Assembly (NCBI GenBank): GCA_001936135.1 | Contig: CP012816.1 | Span: forward strand, 1,739,501-1,803,500 | From: Saccharomycopsis fibuligera x Saccharomycopsis cf. fibuligera | Taxonomy: Eukaryota; Ascomycota; Saccharomycetes; Ascoideales; Saccharomycopsidaceae | Reading direction: 5' to 3' | DNA: 64,000 nt | Part shown: positions 62,272-64,000 of the stretch, piece after piece | Numbering within the stretch: position 1 is the first letter of the stretch | Layout: each line of letters opens with the position of its first letter | Program-made: the position numbers and the translations under genes | The notes under the pieces: model-generated | Told to the model about the DNA's origin: nothing | The model's input: the letters and a program-made list of their open reading frames with translations, nothing else | The model's database searches: none

Positions 62272-63128
62272 ATAACTTTCCAGTAAAAATCTTTCTCCAT
62301 CCATAAATACAACAAGATGGACTCTGCTTGTTTGACACAAGTATGAGTCAACATCACATTAATAATATTGATAACACCATTATCTGCTGCTTCCCTATTA
62401 TAGTAGGAGCAGGTTCAGTTCAGTCATTTTTTTCCCAATATCAGTGCTCACCAGCTGCTGTTTCTTATCTATGATATAATCACTTAAATTCAGTTCCATT
62501 TGGCTAGTCTCTAGCTATTTCCGCTCTATCCTGTGCGTTTTTTCAATACGTTCTCCGTTCTTTGTCCTCTGCCCTTTGTCCTTACTTTTTCTTCTCTTCT
62601 CCTCATGTTGTTGAATACATTTTACGGTTTGATTCTCTAATACACTTTTTGGTTTGATATCTCTCCCAGGCGTAAAGACAGTAACATTTTATAGTGATTG
62701 CGCTTGATTTGAGGCTATTTAAAAATGCACTGTTATTATATGTACTGTGATGCGTCAGTCGCGTGACTGTGTCCAAAAGTCAGAAAGTGGAAAATGAAAA
62801 AACCTGAAAAACCAAAAAACAAGAAAATAAAAAAATTTAGTCAGAAACAACGCAGTATTAATAGAACCTCAATCAATCACCTCTTATCTTGCGACTAGTC
62901 ACCTACAAGATAGGAAATAAAACTGCTGATAACTCAAAAGGTAATTACTTGCTCACTTTTTTTTGTTATTCCTCTTTGCTTATCTCCTTTTACCACCCAC
63001 GCGCCCTCTTTCCCTTTCTCCCAACTTCCATCAGTAATTTCGCCTAGAAGGTTTTTTCTCGATCCATCAAATCAAAAATAGATCTTCTTTATCTTTATTT
63101 TTTGCTCACTTTTTTTTTTCTTTCATGA
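62272..63128. promoter_or_regulatory. VAS1 promoter region
   Basis: T/C-rich toward the VAS1 start, with CAGTC-GCGT-GACTG (an inverted repeat near 62757-62770). Pyrimidine-rich stretches at ~62970-63120 are typical of a highly expressed gene. A mini-ORF ATG at 63125 (three codons) lies just before the long-form VAS1 start. Confidence 0.45.
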
Positions 63129-64000
63129 ATGTTTAATAGATTTAATCTTCTTTACAAACCTATCTACCGCACAAATCGTTTAACAGGACCAATAAGTAGA
63201 TCTTTGTTAGTATCAAGCATATCTTCAAGAGTACGCATCATCTGATTTGATTCCCTGGCTTTTTCATATTCATCAAAACATATTTATTTTATCACGCATT
63301 CTCCCTCGTCATGGAGTTACGTACTAACACAAAACTATAGACAAAGTTTTTTTCTAGTTATTCCAAGATCATGGCAGAAGAATCCAAGAAACCTGCTGCT
63401 GGACCTGCTGCTCAAAATCCAACTGGTGAAGCTCCAGCAGCTACTCCAGCTGCTGATGGTGGTGAACCAAAAAAACAAAAAACTGCAAAAGAATTAGAAA
63501 AAGAAAGAAAGAAGGCTGAAAAATTGGCCAAATTTGAAGCTAAACAACAAGCTAAATTGAAAGCTGCTCAAAATGGTAAGCCAAAAGAAGCCAAAAAACC
63601 AAAAAGTAAACCGGCTAAAGCTGAACCAGCTCCACAATGGGTTGATCCAACCAAACCGGGCGAAAAGAAAGTCCTTGTTGATTTGGAAGACCCTGCCTTC
63701 AAATCTTACAACCCAAAGAATGTTGAAAGTTCTTGGTACGACTGGTGGGTTCAAAAAGGTTTTTTTGAACCTAAATTTCAAGAAGATGGTAGTCCATTGC
63801 CTGCTGGGACTTTTACTATTCCTGCTCCACCACCAAACGTCACTGGTGCTTTGCACATTGGACATGCTTTGACTGTTGCCATTCAAGATACTTTGGTTAG
63901 ATACCACAGAATGAAAGGTAAGACTGTTTTGTATTTGCCAGGTTTCGATCATGCTGGTATTTCTACTCAATCTGTTGTTGAAAAAAACTTGTGGGCCACT
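63129..64000 (+). CDS. VAS1: Valyl-tRNA synthetase, N-terminal part, with spliced mitochondrial presequence (3' end outside window)
   Basis: The cytosolic form starts at ATG 63371 and has a Lys/Ala-rich extension, then [18 protein letters not shown] and the class I HIGH motif in [14 protein letters not shown]; the frame is open to base 64000. Upstream, an ATG at 63129 opens 34 codons ([17 protein letters not shown], then [17 protein letters not shown]) with no acidic residue. A predicted 110-nt intron (63231-63340) with 5' GTACGC, branch TACTAAC (63322-63328) and 3' TAG joins this exon in phase to ACAAAG... and, ten codons later, to the 63371 ATG. The spliced form would carry a 44-residue mitochondrial presequence. 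In S. cerevisiae one VAS1 gene also makes both enzymes, from two in-frame ATGs 46 codons apart. The intron is inferred; its 5' site is non-standard. Confidence 0.85.

Overview
This window is nuclear DNA of an ascomycete yeast and looks like the CUG-Ser (Candida/Lodderomyces) group. The evidence is compact genes with rare short introns near the start codon (GTATGT, TACTAAC, AG), AT-rich intergenic DNA with many poly(A)/poly(T) runs, expanded Asn/Gln/Ser tracts, and an AP-1 factor whose redox domains match Candida Cap1. From memory, ERG6 and CAP1 also lie near each other in C. albicans. Lodderomyces elongisporus or a close relative is a reasonable guess, but it is not proven here. If the group is right, every CTG codon reads mostly as Ser. 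No virus-like element, CRISPR array or clear transposon is visible.

Layout. 1-8 kb: 3' end of ERG6 (+), a 2-kb leader and CAP1 (+), then an acyl-CoA-binding membrane protein (-, spliced) and the derlin DFM1 (-). 8.5-17.6 kb: MAK21 (+), a 2.9-kb gene-free island of unusually balanced composition, a type II membrane protein with a defensin-like C-terminus (+), tRNA-Arg(ACG) (-) and an imperfect inverted repeat. 17.6-32 kb: a TNA1/DAL5-type permease (-), FRS1 (-, spliced), TEL2 (+) and the separase ESP1 (+). 32-46 kb: PAC1 (-), MRI1 (+), a SET-domain methyltransferase (+), CDC36 (-, with a 4-nt first exon), FAP7 (+), PWP1 (-) and NMT1 (+). 46-64 kb: a small Par32-like protein (+), MHF2 (-), COX24/mS38 (-), YKE2 (+, spliced), COQ9 (-), a DHDPS-type aldolase (-) divergent from a sugar-type transporter (+), a large predicted mitochondrial protein (+), CUE5 (+), a Kex2-type secreted protein (+) and the 5' end of VAS1 (+).

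Most genes are housekeeping: ribosome biogenesis (MAK21, FAP7, PWP1, all with PAC and/or RRPE promoter motifs), tRNA charging (FRS1, VAS1), chromosome biology (TEL2, ESP1, MHF2), mitochondrial function (COX24, COQ9, VAS1 long form) and proteostasis (DFM1, CUE5, YKE2). Apart from the aldolase/transporter pair they do not form a pathway cluster.

The observations most worth following are: a spliced upstream exon that gives VAS1 a mitochondrial presequence; the defensin-like cysteine domain at 15.5 kb; the Kex2-processed secreted protein at 61.7 kb; the 4-nt first exon of CDC36; the inverted repeat beside the tRNA; and the divergent aldolase/transporter pair.
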